Assembly (NCBI RefSeq): GCF_002014975.1
Contig: NZ_MUXV01000064.1
Span: forward strand, 1 to 26,909
Length of the DNA stretch: 26,909 nt
Origin: Moraxella bovis
GTDB lineage: Bacteria; Pseudomonadota; Gammaproteobacteria; Pseudomonadales; Moraxellaceae
Direction: 5' to 3'
In this document: positions 1-9,000 of the stretch, in pieces
Layout: every line of letters starts with the position of its first letter
Position numbering within the stretch: position 1 is the stretch's first letter
The notes under the pieces: generated by a model
Told to the model about the DNA's origin: nothing
Databases searched by the model: none
Seen by the model: only the letters and a program-made list of their open reading frames with translations
Made by a program: the position numbers and the translations under genes

Positions 1-18
1 ACTTTTTGAACCACTGCC
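1..18. repeat. Terminal inverted repeat, left end of window
   Basis: These 18 bases (ACTTTTTGAACCACTGCC) are the exact reverse complement of 26891-26908 at the other end of the window. A 17/19 match to the same motif lies at 22455-22473, where it forms one arm of a small inverted-repeat element. In that element the GGC-side is the outer tip, so here the motif would be the right-hand tip of an element lying to the left of the window. The simplest inference is that the contig starts where a multi-copy insertion sequence ends. Confidence 0.7.
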
Positions 19-42
19 TTATTTTTTAAACAATGGTAATTT

Positions 43-1161
43 ATGACAACTAAAATTTCTGAACATATTATTGCAGAATTACTAAAAGATTGCAAAAATA
101 ACCAAGATTTATTGGGCGAAAACGGACTTTTAGCAAATTTACACAGTCAAATTATAGATAGTGCCATTCAAAATGGTATTTGTGCGTCATTAGATAATAT
201 TGATGAAAATGAATATTCTGATTATTTATTTGCCAAGTCATTAAAATTAAGTCATAAACAAACCATTGAATTAAAAGATGAAATTCTTTCCTTATATGCC
301 AAAGGGCTAAGCCAATTACAAATTCAATCACATTTTAGAGAATTAAAAAACATTCATCTTACCGCAAATCATATCTCCACTTTGATAAATATGAGTATGT
401 CTGATATGGAATTATGGCGAGATAGAAAATTAGACCCAATTTACCCAATTATTTATATGGATGCAATGCGAATTTTGGTAAAAGATAATGGCATTCAAAA
501 GAAAAAGTCTGTTCATATTGTTTTGGGAATAAATTTAGAAGGGTGTAAAGAAGTATTGGGATTATGGATTGAAAATTATGAAGGAGCAAAAATATGGGCA
601 AACATATTAAGTGAATTAAAAAATAGGGGTGTGCGAGATATTTTTATTGCTTGCTGTGATAATTTATCGGGATTAAGCAAATCCATCAATGCCATTTATC
701 CTGATACACAAGTACAATTATGTATGGCACATCAAAAAAGAGCAAGTTTGGCGTGTGTCAAAAGAAAAGAACAGAGTCAATTAAGTAAGGACTTATTAGC
801 AATCTACACTGCACCAACATTACAAAGTGCAGAAAAAAGATTAAATGAAATGGCAGACAAATGGCAAAATAATTATCCAGCAATGGTAAAATCTTGGTAT
901 CATAATTGGGAAAATTTAACGCCATTTTACGAGTACATTCCAGAACTTAGAAAAGTCCTATACACCACCAATGCAATTGAAAGTTTAAATTCTGGATTAA
1001 GAACAGTAGCAAAACGAGACAGAACTTTTGGTAGTGATCAAATCGCTTTAAATGCAATGTATTTATATTTAGAAGTTGCTAGAAAAAAGTGGACAATGCC
1101 GATTGCTTATTGGCAGTTAATACTCGGTCAATTTAAAATGCTATTTGATGAAAGATTTTAA
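43..1161 (+). CDS. IS256-family (Mutator-type) transposase, N-terminally reduced
   Basis: DDE transposase that would cut and join the ends of an insertion sequence. The 372-aa protein carries the IS256 core: the first catalytic Asp in IIYMDAMR (D140), the second in ACCDNLSG (D206), and the Glu in the hallmark TTNAIESLNSGLR (E313). LGINLEGCKEVLGLW and NRGVRDIFIA are also family signatures. The N-terminus keeps LLKD...QDLLGENGLL but then runs directly into the DEILSLYAKGLS helix. The usual segment in between, with the NSRNG-type motif and the charged strand region, is absent or unrecognisable, and the length is below the usual 390-400 aa. The triad is intact, but full activity is uncertain. The ORF starts 24 bp after the 18-bp repeat at the window edge, and no matching right end is visible just after the stop. 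The next gene follows within 16 bp. Base composition is much more AT-rich than the core genes. Confidence 0.88.
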   Translation: MTTKISEHIIAELLKDCKNNQDLLGENGLLANLHSQIIDSAIQNGICASLDNIDENEYSDYLFAKSLKLSHKQTIELKDEILSLYAKGLSQLQIQSHFRELKNIHLTANHISTLINMSMSDMELWRDRKLDPIYPIIYMDAMRILVKDNGIQKKKSVHIVLGINLEGCKEVLGLWIENYEGAKIWANILSELKNRGVRDIFIACCDNLSGLSKSINAIYPDTQVQLCMAHQKRASLACVKRKEQSQLSKDLLAIYTAPTLQSAEKRLNEMADKWQNNYPAMVKSWYHNWENLTPFYEYIPELRKVLYTTNAIESLNSGLRTVAKRDRTFGSDQIALNAMYLYLEVARKKWTMPIAYWQLILGQFKMLFDERF

Positions 1162-1177
1162 TTATTGGGAGTGTATA

Positions 1178-2089
1178 ATGAATGTGTTTAATCTAAGAAA
1201 TAATAATTTAACTCCCTTATCTGAAACCCCTTTTCTGCTAGAAAAAGAAATTCAAACCTTATGCGAAACTAATTTATCGCAAATTAGCGAGTTAATTTTT
1301 GTTAAATCCGAATTTAGCATTAAAAATAGACGCATTGATACATTAGCATATGACCCAGAAAATCAAAGTTTTGTTATCATTGAATATAAACGAGACAAAA
1401 ATTATAGCGTGGTAGATCAAGGGGTTTCTTATCTTAATTTAATGCTAGAATATAAAGCCGAATTTATCATTGAATATAATGAAAGTCTCAATGAGAATTT
1501 AAAAAGAGAGGATGTGGATTGGTCGCAAAGCAAAATTATTTTTGTTGCTCCAAGTTTTACTGATGACCAAAAACAATCCACCAATTTTAAAGATTTTGCC
1601 ATTGAATTATGGGAAATAAAACGCTTTAATGATATTGTCATCATAAATCCAATTTCAAAAAGCAAATCCGCACCAAGTATTAAACAAATAAAACCCAAAG
1701 AAATTAATAATGATAATGAGCTTGTTAATATTATTAAAGAAGCAAAAACTTACGATGAAGAATATCATTTGGAAAACAAATCTGATGATATTAAAGAATT
1801 GTATCAAGAGTTTAAAACTGCCATTTTAAATTTGGCAGATGACGTTGAAATAAAAGCCACCAAAGTTTATATTGGCTTTAAAATAAAATCCAACTTTTGT
1901 TCCATTGCCATATTAAAAGATGGCTTAAAACTTTGGATAAATGTCAAAACTGGCACATTAAAAGACGAAAAGGGTTTATCTCGTGATGTGAGCAATATTG
2001 GACATCACGGACTTGGCGATTATGAATTAAAAATTCATAATAATCAGCACAAAGAATATATTATGAGTTTAATCAAGCAAGCAATTTAA
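1178..2089 (+). CDS. PD-(D/E)XK nuclease-like protein with C-terminal DUF5655
   Basis: Predicted DNA-acting protein of 303 aa. The N-terminal half has a PD-(D/E)XK nuclease pattern: IDTLAYD (D54), then IIEYKRD (E69-x-K71), with a likely helix Glu at E24. The C-terminal ~100 residues match DUF5655, seen in ELYQEF, the KATKVYIGFK strand, KLWINV, the KGLSRDVSNIGHHGLGDYE signature and a final MSLIKQAI helix. The start at 1178 is preferred over an ATG at 1145 that lies inside the transposase, because GGGAG at 1167-1171 is well placed before it. The gene sits 16 bp after the transposase on the same strand and shares its AT-rich composition, so both may have arrived together. Its last 17 bases overlap the 3' end of the convergent deacetylase gene. 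DUF5655 proteins often occur near restriction or mobile loci; the actual substrate here is unknown. Confidence 0.75.
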   Translation: MNVFNLRNNNLTPLSETPFLLEKEIQTLCETNLSQISELIFVKSEFSIKNRRIDTLAYDPENQSFVIIEYKRDKNYSVVDQGVSYLNLMLEYKAEFIIEYNESLNENLKREDVDWSQSKIIFVAPSFTDDQKQSTNFKDFAIELWEIKRFNDIVIINPISKSKSAPSIKQIKPKEINNDNELVNIIKEAKTYDEEYHLENKSDDIKELYQEFKTAILNLADDVEIKATKVYIGFKIKSNFCSIAILKDGLKLWINVKTGTLKDEKGLSRDVSNIGHHGLGDYELKIHNNQHKEYIMSLIKQAI

Positions 2090-2987
2090 ATATTTCTTGA
2101 CTAACCCCAAACACCACACTATGCCCCTGTACAATGATATTAATATCAGGGGCATAGCCACCGCCCATCGTTACCACCGTTGGTAGTCGCCTATTAAACA
2201 GTGTTTCAATCACATACCGCTCTCTCTCGTACAGCCCATTCGTTGTCAGATTTATCCGCCCAAGCCTATCGTCAGCCAGCACATCCACCCCTGCTTGATA
2301 AAACACAAAATCAGGGTTAAAGTCATCCAGCACTTTGGGCAAATGGTATTTTAACAGCGACAAATAGTCATCATCGCCCGTCCCGTCATGCAGGTTAATG
2401 TCCAAATTGGATTTGGGTTTGTGATAGGGGTAATTTTTCTCGCCGTGCATACTCATCACAAAGACATCATCATTGTCCGCCATAAGGGACGCATTGCCAT
2501 TACCTTGATGAACATCTAGGTCAAGGATTAAAATGCGTTTGGCAAGTCCTTCTTTTAAAAGCACATTACTCGCCACACAAATGTCATTTAAAATACAAAA
2601 GCCCTCGCCACTGTCCGCAAAGGCGTGGTGCGTTCCACCCGAAGTAGACAGGCTAATGCCGTCCGTCAAGGCATAATTGGCACATTCTATGGTTGCTCCA
2701 ACCACCAGCCGTTCACGGTCTATCAGGGACTTACTCATTGGCAAGCCAATTTTTCGGCAGTCTTTGGGCGATAAGGTCAGATTATCAAGGGCGTGCCAAT
2801 AGTCGGCGGTGTGCGTGGTCAAAATCTCGTCCACGCTTGCCATTTTTGGGGTAAAAAACTGCTCGGGCGTGGCAATGCCGTCCGCAATCAGTTTTTTGGG
2901 CAAAAGTTCATATTTTGCCATGGGGAAACGGTGCCCATCTGGCAAGGGCAGGGCAAACTCGGGGCAATGAGCGATTTTAAAGGGCAT
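2073..2987 (-). CDS. Histone deacetylase family (class II-like) amidohydrolase
   Basis: Zinc-dependent deacetylase fold of 304 aa. Bacterial members act on acetyl-lysine, acetylpolyamines or related amides; the substrate here cannot be told from sequence. Visible active-site elements are the His pair in SGGTHHAF (H120, H121), FCILND, the zinc ligands in LDLDVHQGNG (D158, H160) and GVD (D235), and the transition-state Tyr in GGGY (Y278). All catalytic positions are present, so it should be active. Its ATG lies 5 bp after the stop of the upstream YbjN gene, so the two are probably co-transcribed. No convincing Shine-Dalgarno is visible. The 3' end overlaps the horizontally acquired DUF5655 gene by 17 bp, so the last few residues may have been changed by that insertion. 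Confidence 0.87.
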   Translation of the reverse strand: MPFKIAHCPEFALPLPDGHRFPMAKYELLPKKLIADGIATPEQFFTPKMASVDEILTTHTADYWHALDNLTLSPKDCRKIGLPMSKSLIDRERLVVGATIECANYALTDGISLSTSGGTHHAFADSGEGFCILNDICVASNVLLKEGLAKRILILDLDVHQGNGNASLMADNDDVFVMSMHGEKNYPYHKPKSNLDINLHDGTGDDDYLSLLKYHLPKVLDDFNPDFVFYQAGVDVLADDRLGRINLTTNGLYERERYVIETLFNRRLPTVVTMGGGYAPDINIIVQGHSVVFGVSQEIFKLLA

Positions 2988-2992
2988 AAAGA

Positions 2993-3667
2993 TTATTGGG
3001 CGGTGTGGGTGGGCAGAAAAAACGTCCGCTTTTCATCGTCCACAACCGCCTTTATCTCATCGCCCACGTCCACATAATCCCCTGCAAACTGGCTTGGCTC
3101 ATCGTCCGCCAGCACGAGCGTCATAATACCCCGAGCCACTTCGGTAAGTCCTGCCAGAGCTTGTAGATAACAGCCGAGCGATTTGTCGGTTAATGGGTTA
3201 AATTCCACGTCAAAGGCAATCTTGGCACGCACTTCGCCGTCTGTGGGGTCAAACTCAATCCCACCAAAACTTACGTTCATGTTCATCTTGGCAATCTCCA
3301 TAAGCATGGCGGTATAATGACTCACAGGCACGCTGTCGTCTAATATGCCAAATGCCGAGACAAGCTGATTGTCCTCGTTGATACGAAACACGCACGTCCA
3401 GTCGTTCTCACGGTCGGTAAAGCCCATGATAAGATGATGTGTGTGTCCGCCGTCATCAGGTGAGCGGTGGTCGTATTTCCAGTCTTGTTTGTCAAGCCAT
3501 GCCATGATGTCACGGGTTATGGGGTGCGATGTGGGCTTGGCGGTGGGAGCGGTTAGGATTTGTTTGGATTTGGCGGTTTTTAGGGTGTCTTTTGCCTTGT
3601 CCACTACTTTATCCGCTGTCGTGTCGGAATTGGGTTTTTTAAATAGACTTTTGATTTTTTTAAACAT
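2993..3667 (-). CDS. YbjN-domain protein
   Basis: A 224-aa protein of the YbjN family, whose members resemble type III secretion chaperones in fold; the cellular role is poorly defined. The first ~45 residues are a Lys/Thr/Ala-rich low-complexity tail. The YbjN domain then runs from about residue 50 (DIMAWLDKQDWKY) through HLIMGFTDRENDWTCVFRIN, LVSAFGIL and EFDPTDGEVRAKIAFDVEF to LGCYLQALAGLTEVARG near residue 178. An acidic tail follows. AAGG sits 8 bp before the ATG, supporting this start. It is the first gene of a probable two-gene unit with the deacetylase downstream. Confidence 0.8.
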   Translation of the reverse strand: MFKKIKSLFKKPNSDTTADKVVDKAKDTLKTAKSKQILTAPTAKPTSHPITRDIMAWLDKQDWKYDHRSPDDGGHTHHLIMGFTDRENDWTCVFRINEDNQLVSAFGILDDSVPVSHYTAMLMEIAKMNMNVSFGGIEFDPTDGEVRAKIAFDVEFNPLTDKSLGCYLQALAGLTEVARGIMTLVLADDEPSQFAGDYVDVGDEIKAVVDDEKRTFFLPTHTAQ

Positions 3668-3731
3668 AAGATTGCCTTGGTTGTATTTTAAGAAGTTGTA
3701 TGCCTAACGAGCTTGATATTTACCGCGGATT

Positions 3732-3799
3732 TGTAGGGGTGTGCTGAGCACACCCTTTGATGACATTACCGTACAAGGCATGCTCAGCACGCCCCTACA
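3732..3799. repeat. 68-bp element with 19-bp inverted ends
   Basis: The ends TGTAGGGGTGTGCTGAGCA (3732-3750) and the reverse complement of 3781-3799 agree at 18 of 19 positions. The left end also forms a near-perfect 19-base palindrome of its own (GGGTGTGCT at 3737-3745, AGCACACCC at 3747-3755). It lies in the gap between two minus-strand genes, upstream of the YbjN gene. It looks like a small dispersed REP- or MITE-type repeat. The rest of the 3668-3951 gap is AT-rich and shows no gene. Confidence 0.7.
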
Positions 3800-3951
3800 T
3801 CCACACATCATTGCGTCTGTAATAATTTTAAAATTTCTTGGGCGTATTTCAAGAATTAGCATAACAAAAAATAAGGGAATTAAAAAGCATTATTTGGGGT
3901 TTTTGGAGATTTTTCAATTTGACAAATTTTAACAAGGCATATTTTAAATCA

Positions 3952-4350
3952 TCATTTACTTACTGTTAAATACTGTGGTGCAGGCAACCAAAATGACTTA
4001 TCATAACGGTAATGGTCGGCACAATCCACGATGATGATACTGTCCTGCTTTTCATGCCAAATAAAGTGTAGCGCCATATCAGACGTGTGATAAAGCCTCG
4101 TTAGGCTTAGGCGGTAGGACGGTATGCTAATGTGATAATGCCACAAATGATTGGTATAGGTATAATTGGGGTCGGTTGGCGATAGATTTTTCCAAGACGG
4201 ACTGATTTTACCTTTATAATGACAAAAAATGGCATGGTTAAATCCATGTTGCTCAACCAAATAAATAAAATCCACAATCGCATTTTGTAAATTGGGCGGA
4301 AAATTAGGATATTCTTTTACAAATTCATCGCCAAGTAGAATATCGGTCAT
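3952..4350 (-). CDS. Hypothetical protein, possible RelE/ParE-like toxin
   Basis: I do not recognise this 132-aa protein with certainty. It has a helical N-terminal half (EFVKEYPNFPPNLQNAIVDFI) followed by alternating strands: HLWHYHIS, YRLSLTRLYH, MALHFIWHEK, DSIIIVDCADHY. This order resembles compact RelE/ParE-superfamily toxins, in which a conserved basic strand precedes a hydrophobic strand and a terminal 'H..Y' segment. It is the second gene after a 79-aa ORF on the same strand, with a gap of 44 bp, which is the usual antitoxin-first layout. Toxin function is an inference from architecture and context; a stand-alone hypothetical protein is the alternative. Confidence 0.5.
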   Translation of the reverse strand: MTDILLGDEFVKEYPNFPPNLQNAIVDFIYLVEQHGFNHAIFCHYKGKISPSWKNLSPTDPNYTYTNHLWHYHISIPSYRLSLTRLYHTSDMALHFIWHEKQDSIIIVDCADHYRYDKSFWLPAPQYLTVSK

Positions 4351-4394
4351 AAAAAAGCCCTGTTTGTCATCAGGGCGTATTATATCAGGATTGT

Positions 4395-4634
4395 TTAGGC
4401 ATGGTTAATTTGTTTGGCACGGTTTAATAAAAACGCATGAATTTGTGATTTTTCCAGCCCTTTTGGCAAAGCAACCCTATCAGCATGAATGGCTTTATCC
4501 ATACGCTGTCGGTCTAAGGCAATAGGCGAGTAATCGTCCGTCATATGTTTATCATAATAATATGCCACGATAGACGTGCGTACATATCGATGATGTACGG
4601 CATGGGTATTGTCAATGATAGGGGTAAATAACAT
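4395..4634 (-). CDS. Small hypothetical protein, possible antitoxin
   Basis: A 79-aa protein with no domain I can name. It is rich in His, Tyr and Arg in its first half (HAVHHRYVRTSIVAYYYDKH). It ends in a likely helix pair (ALDRQRMDKAIHADRVALPKGLEKSQIHAFLLNRAKQ). It directly precedes the 132-aa possible toxin on the minus strand. A palindrome about 50 bp upstream (4683-4704) could be its operator, as in self-regulated toxin-antitoxin operons. Without homologues the antitoxin role is a hypothesis. Confidence 0.5.
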   Translation of the reverse strand: MLFTPIIDNTHAVHHRYVRTSIVAYYYDKHMTDDYSPIALDRQRMDKAIHADRVALPKGLEKSQIHAFLLNRAKQINHA

Positions 4635-4682
4635 GAAAAACTCATAAATACTATGCAGTAATGCATATTTTAAACATTTTTA

Positions 4683-4704
4683 ACTGATAACACAGGTTAT
4701 CATT
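4683..4704. promoter_or_regulatory. Palindromic operator candidate
   Basis: GATAAC-ACAG-GTTATC is a perfect inverted repeat with a 4-base centre (4686-4701), and it extends to 8 of 9 matching bases per arm. It lies between the divergent 79-aa ORF (minus) and ccmA (plus), 52 bp from the former. The position suits an autoregulatory operator of the toxin-antitoxin-like pair. Confidence 0.45.
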
Positions 4705-4779
4705 TTTAATCCCACAAAACAATCATCATTTTTGCCGTCATCATTCAAATTTCCCCCAAAATTTGCTATGATAACACTT

Positions 4780-4785
4780 TATAAT
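4780..4785 (+). promoter_or_regulatory. Possible -10 box of ccmA
   Basis: A consensus TATAAT lies 13 bp before the ccmA ATG. No good -35 hexamer is found at 16-18 bp upstream. Transcription from here would give a very short leader, and no Shine-Dalgarno is visible before the ATG. Confidence 0.35.
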
Positions 4786-4798
4786 CAAGAACAGCCCC

Positions 4799-5401
4799 AT
4801 GACCCATTCAGCAATCCTACAACTACACCAAGTCGCCATTGGACGGGGCGATTTTATCTTGTGCGATGATGTCAATCTTACCCTACACGCAGGCGATGTG
4901 TGTCATCTGGTCGGCGAAAACGGACTGGGCAAGACCACCCTACTTAACCAAATCGCAGGACTACTCCCCACCACACACGGCACGATAGAAAAATCCCCAC
5001 TGGTGTACGTCTCCCATCAGCTGGGTATCAGTCCTGCCTTGACGGTCGCCCAAAATTTACGGTTTTTGTTTTCGCTGTATGATGTACAAGCGGATAATGA
5101 CACCATTGATACCGCCCTAGACATGGTTGGACTGTATGGCTTGGGCGATACGTCCAGCGTTCAGCTATCAGCAGGACAAAAAAGACGAATCGGACTGGCA
5201 CGGCTGTTTATCATGATCCCCACCCATGCCCCCTTATGGCTACTTGATGAGCCTTTGACTGCCTTAGATGTGGCAATGGTCGCCAAATTAGAAAAACGCA
5301 TGGGCGAGTTTGCAAACATGGGCGGAGCGGTGCTTGCCACAAGCCACCAAGCCATGCAAGGGGCAAACCGTGTGCTAGACTTAGCGGAGTTTGCCCTATG
5401 A
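4799..5401 (+). CDS. ccmA: Cytochrome c biogenesis heme exporter ATPase CcmA
   Basis: ATP-binding subunit of the CcmABCD complex, which releases holo-CcmE heme chaperone for cytochrome c maturation (System I). The 200-aa ABC domain shows Walker A GENGLGKTT (residues 39-47), the family-typical signature QLSAGQKRRIGLARL (from residue 122), Walker B WLLDEP (147-152) and the switch His in TSHQ (H183). The length is normal for CcmA (about 200-210 aa). The stop overlaps the ccmB start by 4 bp (ATGA), so translation is coupled. The rest of the ccm operon (ccmC onward) is not next to it. Confidence 0.92.
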   Translation: MTHSAILQLHQVAIGRGDFILCDDVNLTLHAGDVCHLVGENGLGKTTLLNQIAGLLPTTHGTIEKSPLVYVSHQLGISPALTVAQNLRFLFSLYDVQADNDTIDTALDMVGLYGLGDTSSVQLSAGQKRRIGLARLFIMIPTHAPLWLLDEPLTALDVAMVAKLEKRMGEFANMGGAVLATSHQAMQGANRVLDLAEFAL

Positions 5402-6057
5402 AAGCCCTACTACAACGAGAATGGCAAATCAAACGTCAAGGGGTGGTGCAATGGCTCTACCCCTTGGTGCTGTTTTTACTTATCATCACGCTGTTTCCCT
5501 TGGCTATCGGGGCAGAGCCTGCCACGCTGTTACGCTTAGCAAGTTCGGCGGTGTGGATAGCGGTGCTGTTGTCGCTCGTCATGGGCATAGAAGAGCTGTT
5601 TCGCCCCGATTTTGACAATGGCACGCTTGCCGAGCTTGTCGTCTCAAACGCCCCACTTGCCACATGGGTAGCCGTGCGGTTGGCGGTGCATTGGCTGTTT
5701 AGTGCAGGCTTTGTGGCGGTGTTGTCATTTCTAGCGATACCCCTGTTTGGCTTGCCCATGGGCGACACACTCATGCTTGCCGTCTCTATCGTGGTCGGCT
5801 CACCCATGCTTCTCATGCTGTCCGCCATCGCAAGCTCGCTCACATTGACCCTAAAAAACGGGGCGGTACTTGTGCCACTCATCGCTCTGCCCATGCAACT
5901 GCCTGTGCTGATTTTTGCCACAGGGGCGGTAGATTTGCACGCCACAGGGCTAAATGGCTTGCCCATTATTGCCATGCTCGGGGCAGGCAGTATTTTGGCG
6001 GTGATGATAACGCCTTTTGTGATTGCAGGGATTTTAAAAATGGCGTGGGCGGATTGA
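5398..6057 (+). CDS. ccmB: Heme exporter membrane protein CcmB
   Basis: Membrane subunit of the CcmABCD complex in the inner membrane. The 219-aa protein begins with the CcmB-typical MKALLQREWQIKRQ and has about six hydrophobic segments (roughly residues 20-40, 45-62, 93-115, 125-150, 156-175, 190-215). It also has the conserved FRPDFDNGTLAELVVS loop after the second segment. It is translationally coupled to ccmA. A restriction-modification gene on the opposite strand follows 30 bp after its stop, so ccmC is not adjacent. Confidence 0.92.
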   Translation: MKALLQREWQIKRQGVVQWLYPLVLFLLIITLFPLAIGAEPATLLRLASSAVWIAVLLSLVMGIEELFRPDFDNGTLAELVVSNAPLATWVAVRLAVHWLFSAGFVAVLSFLAIPLFGLPMGDTLMLAVSIVVGSPMLLMLSAIASSLTLTLKNGAVLVPLIALPMQLPVLIFATGAVDLHATGLNGLPIIAMLGAGSILAVMITPFVIAGILKMAWAD

Positions 6058-6087
6058 TTCACGCCAACTGCCCACGCTCTACGCCAC

Positions 6088-9000
6088 TCATGACAAAGTC
6101 AAAGCCTCATCAATCACTGGCATGATTTGGGCAGTCTTAGATAACGCCACAATTATCCGCCCATAATGGCGAATGTCGTGGCGAGTTAATGCCCTGTCTT
6201 TTCTGTCTTTTAGCCATTTTTGTGCAGGCTGATAACCGCCAATATAAAATTCCCACGCCAATTTTGGCACTTTATCAAAATATTGACTGTCATTAATATA
6301 AACTTTGCCCGTTATTTCATTATCGGGGAAAAATTTAATTTTACCCACCACATTATCGCCCACCACAGGATATTCGGTAATTGGCGTGTCCAATACTTTG
6401 GCGGTCATTAAATGTAAGGCTCTTAGTTCACTGCCCAGTGTCGCCAATTTAAAAAACTCATCGCTATTTTTGGGATAAGGAATGCGTGGAAAATCAATTT
6501 TCAAAAACTCTTGATAAGTTTCACGATAAGTTGGCGAATGCAATACCGCATAAAGATAATCCAATACTTGTAAGGCGGTAAATTGTTTATCATCGCCATT
6601 TTCTAATACAAACTGCAATTTTAAAGCGTTTTCCAATTTCTTTAAAATTTCTGGGTTAAAATTGGCAGATTTTTCTAATTGACTTTCGTTATTTTTGTTA
6701 AGGGTTGGGAAATATAGGTAAAGGGGAGCAACATAATCTCCACCTTGCATTCCTGCTCTTGACCAACTTCTAAAATCAATAATATTTTTTGTTACCGTCG
6801 CAGATACAGAATTTTCTTCTGCATTACCCAGTTTAAAAACCAATCCAATATTATTACCAATTAAAAAATGTTGCATAACTTCATTTCTACTTCTTTCAAT
6901 CATTAAATCGTGATAATAAATTGAACGAATATCAAATGGGCGATAAACATAATTTTCAATAAATTTTTCATTAAAATTACCAATTTTTTGCTTTACTTCG
7001 TCAATTTTCCAAGTTTTATTCTCTTTTAAATCATACATTCTTTGAATTTTTTCTTTATCCAATTCAAAAAAATCTTTGATTCTTTTTTCTAAAATTGACT
7101 TTTCGAAATCAATAACAAAGCCATCTCTTGAAGTTACTATACCAACATTATTTAGCAAAAACAAATCATTAACTGCAAAACCTTTTTCATAATCTTTTTG
7201 CAAACCAAAATCCTTTTTAACCATAAAGTAATTAGGAGCGTGATTTTCCAATAAATTAAAATCAATATCCGCCAAATTGTTTTGCGTTAAAAAATCATAT
7301 TTGACTTCTCGTTTGCCATATAAATCATAATGATACACTTGGGCAAGTTCGTCTTTTTTCTTTTTACCTGTTTTGATAAAAATATTGATAGAAACGCCCT
7401 GCATAATATCAAACACATTTTCATCTATACTGCCATCTGGTGCAGTTTCTTTCTTTTTGGCATTGCCGTGCAAATCAATAGTATAGATTTTATCAAAGGC
7501 TTGTAGCAGACTATAACGCACTCCCCTAAAAGTCGGATTATCCAAAAATCCGTGCGGATTGATAAATGCCAATACGCCACTGTTATTTTTTCCAATAAAA
7601 TATTGCCCATAACGGATAAATTTGACATAATCATCATTTATCCATTTTGGGTTTTTCTCTTTTAGTTTCTCTTTACTATTAGGTTCTTTTTTATAATCGT
7701 CCATTAAATTCATAATCCATTCGCCTTTATTGGCACTTTCGCCACTATAAGGCGGATTGCCCATCACCACCATCACAGGCGTATCTCGTTTGATAAAGTT
7801 GGCTTCGGTTGCTTCATTGGATAGCCAACTGGTAAATAGCGTACCTGTATCAGCATGGGACTCTTCTAGGCTATTGGTCAGATAAATTCTAAAACGCTGA
7901 CCTGTTTTATTTGGCACATAACCCGTTTCGGTTAATAACAAATCCAATTGCAAATGTGCCATCGCATAACTTGCCATTAAAATTTCAAATCCATTTAAAC
8001 GGGGAATCAAATCATTTTCCACATAAGACGACCATACGCCCTGCTGTCCGGCAAATTGCGTATTGTGAATATGCCGAACCACCGCCGATAAAAATGTGCC
8101 TGTACCTGTGGCAGGATCTAAGATTTGGACTTTGTGAATATCCTTTTTCTCACGATAAATACCATCTTTGTAACGAGCGTCTTTGGTTTGACTTTTGACT
8201 TCAATGGTGGTTTTACTGTCGTCCGCCAAACCGTCCATTAAACCAAATTCATTTTTTAACACATCGTCCACCGCCCGCACAATAAAATCCACCACAGGAG
8301 CAGGGGTGTACCATACACCCCGAGCCTTACGCAGTCCTGAATCATATTCACTTAAAAAAGTTTCATAAAAATGAATGATTGGTTCGTTGGTTTTGGTACT
8401 TTTGCCATAATCTTTTAAAATCTCTTTGATATTGCAATGCAAAAATACTTCCGCCAAACTGTCCACAATCCATTTAATACGGTCATCAATATTCACCCCA
8501 GAAATATAACTAAACAAATTACGCAAAAATGGATTGGATTTTGGGATAAGTTCCATCGCTTCTTGACGAGAAAAAGTATTTAAACTATTATCATGCAAAC
8601 GAGACGCAAATAACCCATAAGTAATGGTTTGGGCATAAACATCGGCAAAGCCTTTATTGCTAATGTCGTGAATGAGAATTTGTTTAAAGCCTTGCATTTG
8701 GTCGTGCAAACTGCTGTTATCGTGATTCTCATCATCACTATTTAAGGCTTCCTCAATCACATTTGCCAAAAGACGGGCTTTGCTCGCCATCATTTCAGCA
8801 AGTTTTTTGGGACTTTTAATGGTTTGGGCGGTCGTTTTAACAAAATCTTTAATCAGATTTTCAAACAAACTGAAATTATTTTCTAGGGCAATGATTTTGT
8901 TGTTTTCAACTTTACCAATCTCAATGGATTGTTTTAATTCACCATTATGATAAAAATGAAAAGTTAAATAATCGGTAAAAATTAAATTGGGCAATGACGA

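Noticed and set aside
3741..3932. 63-aa reading frame in the gap upstream of the YbjN gene
   Set aside because: Its first part is the translated inverted-repeat element and there is no ribosome-binding site.
5457..6062. 201-aa reading frame antisense to ccmB
   Set aside because: It is Ser/Thr/Met/Pro-rich and lies wholly over the well-supported ccmB; it is an antisense shadow.
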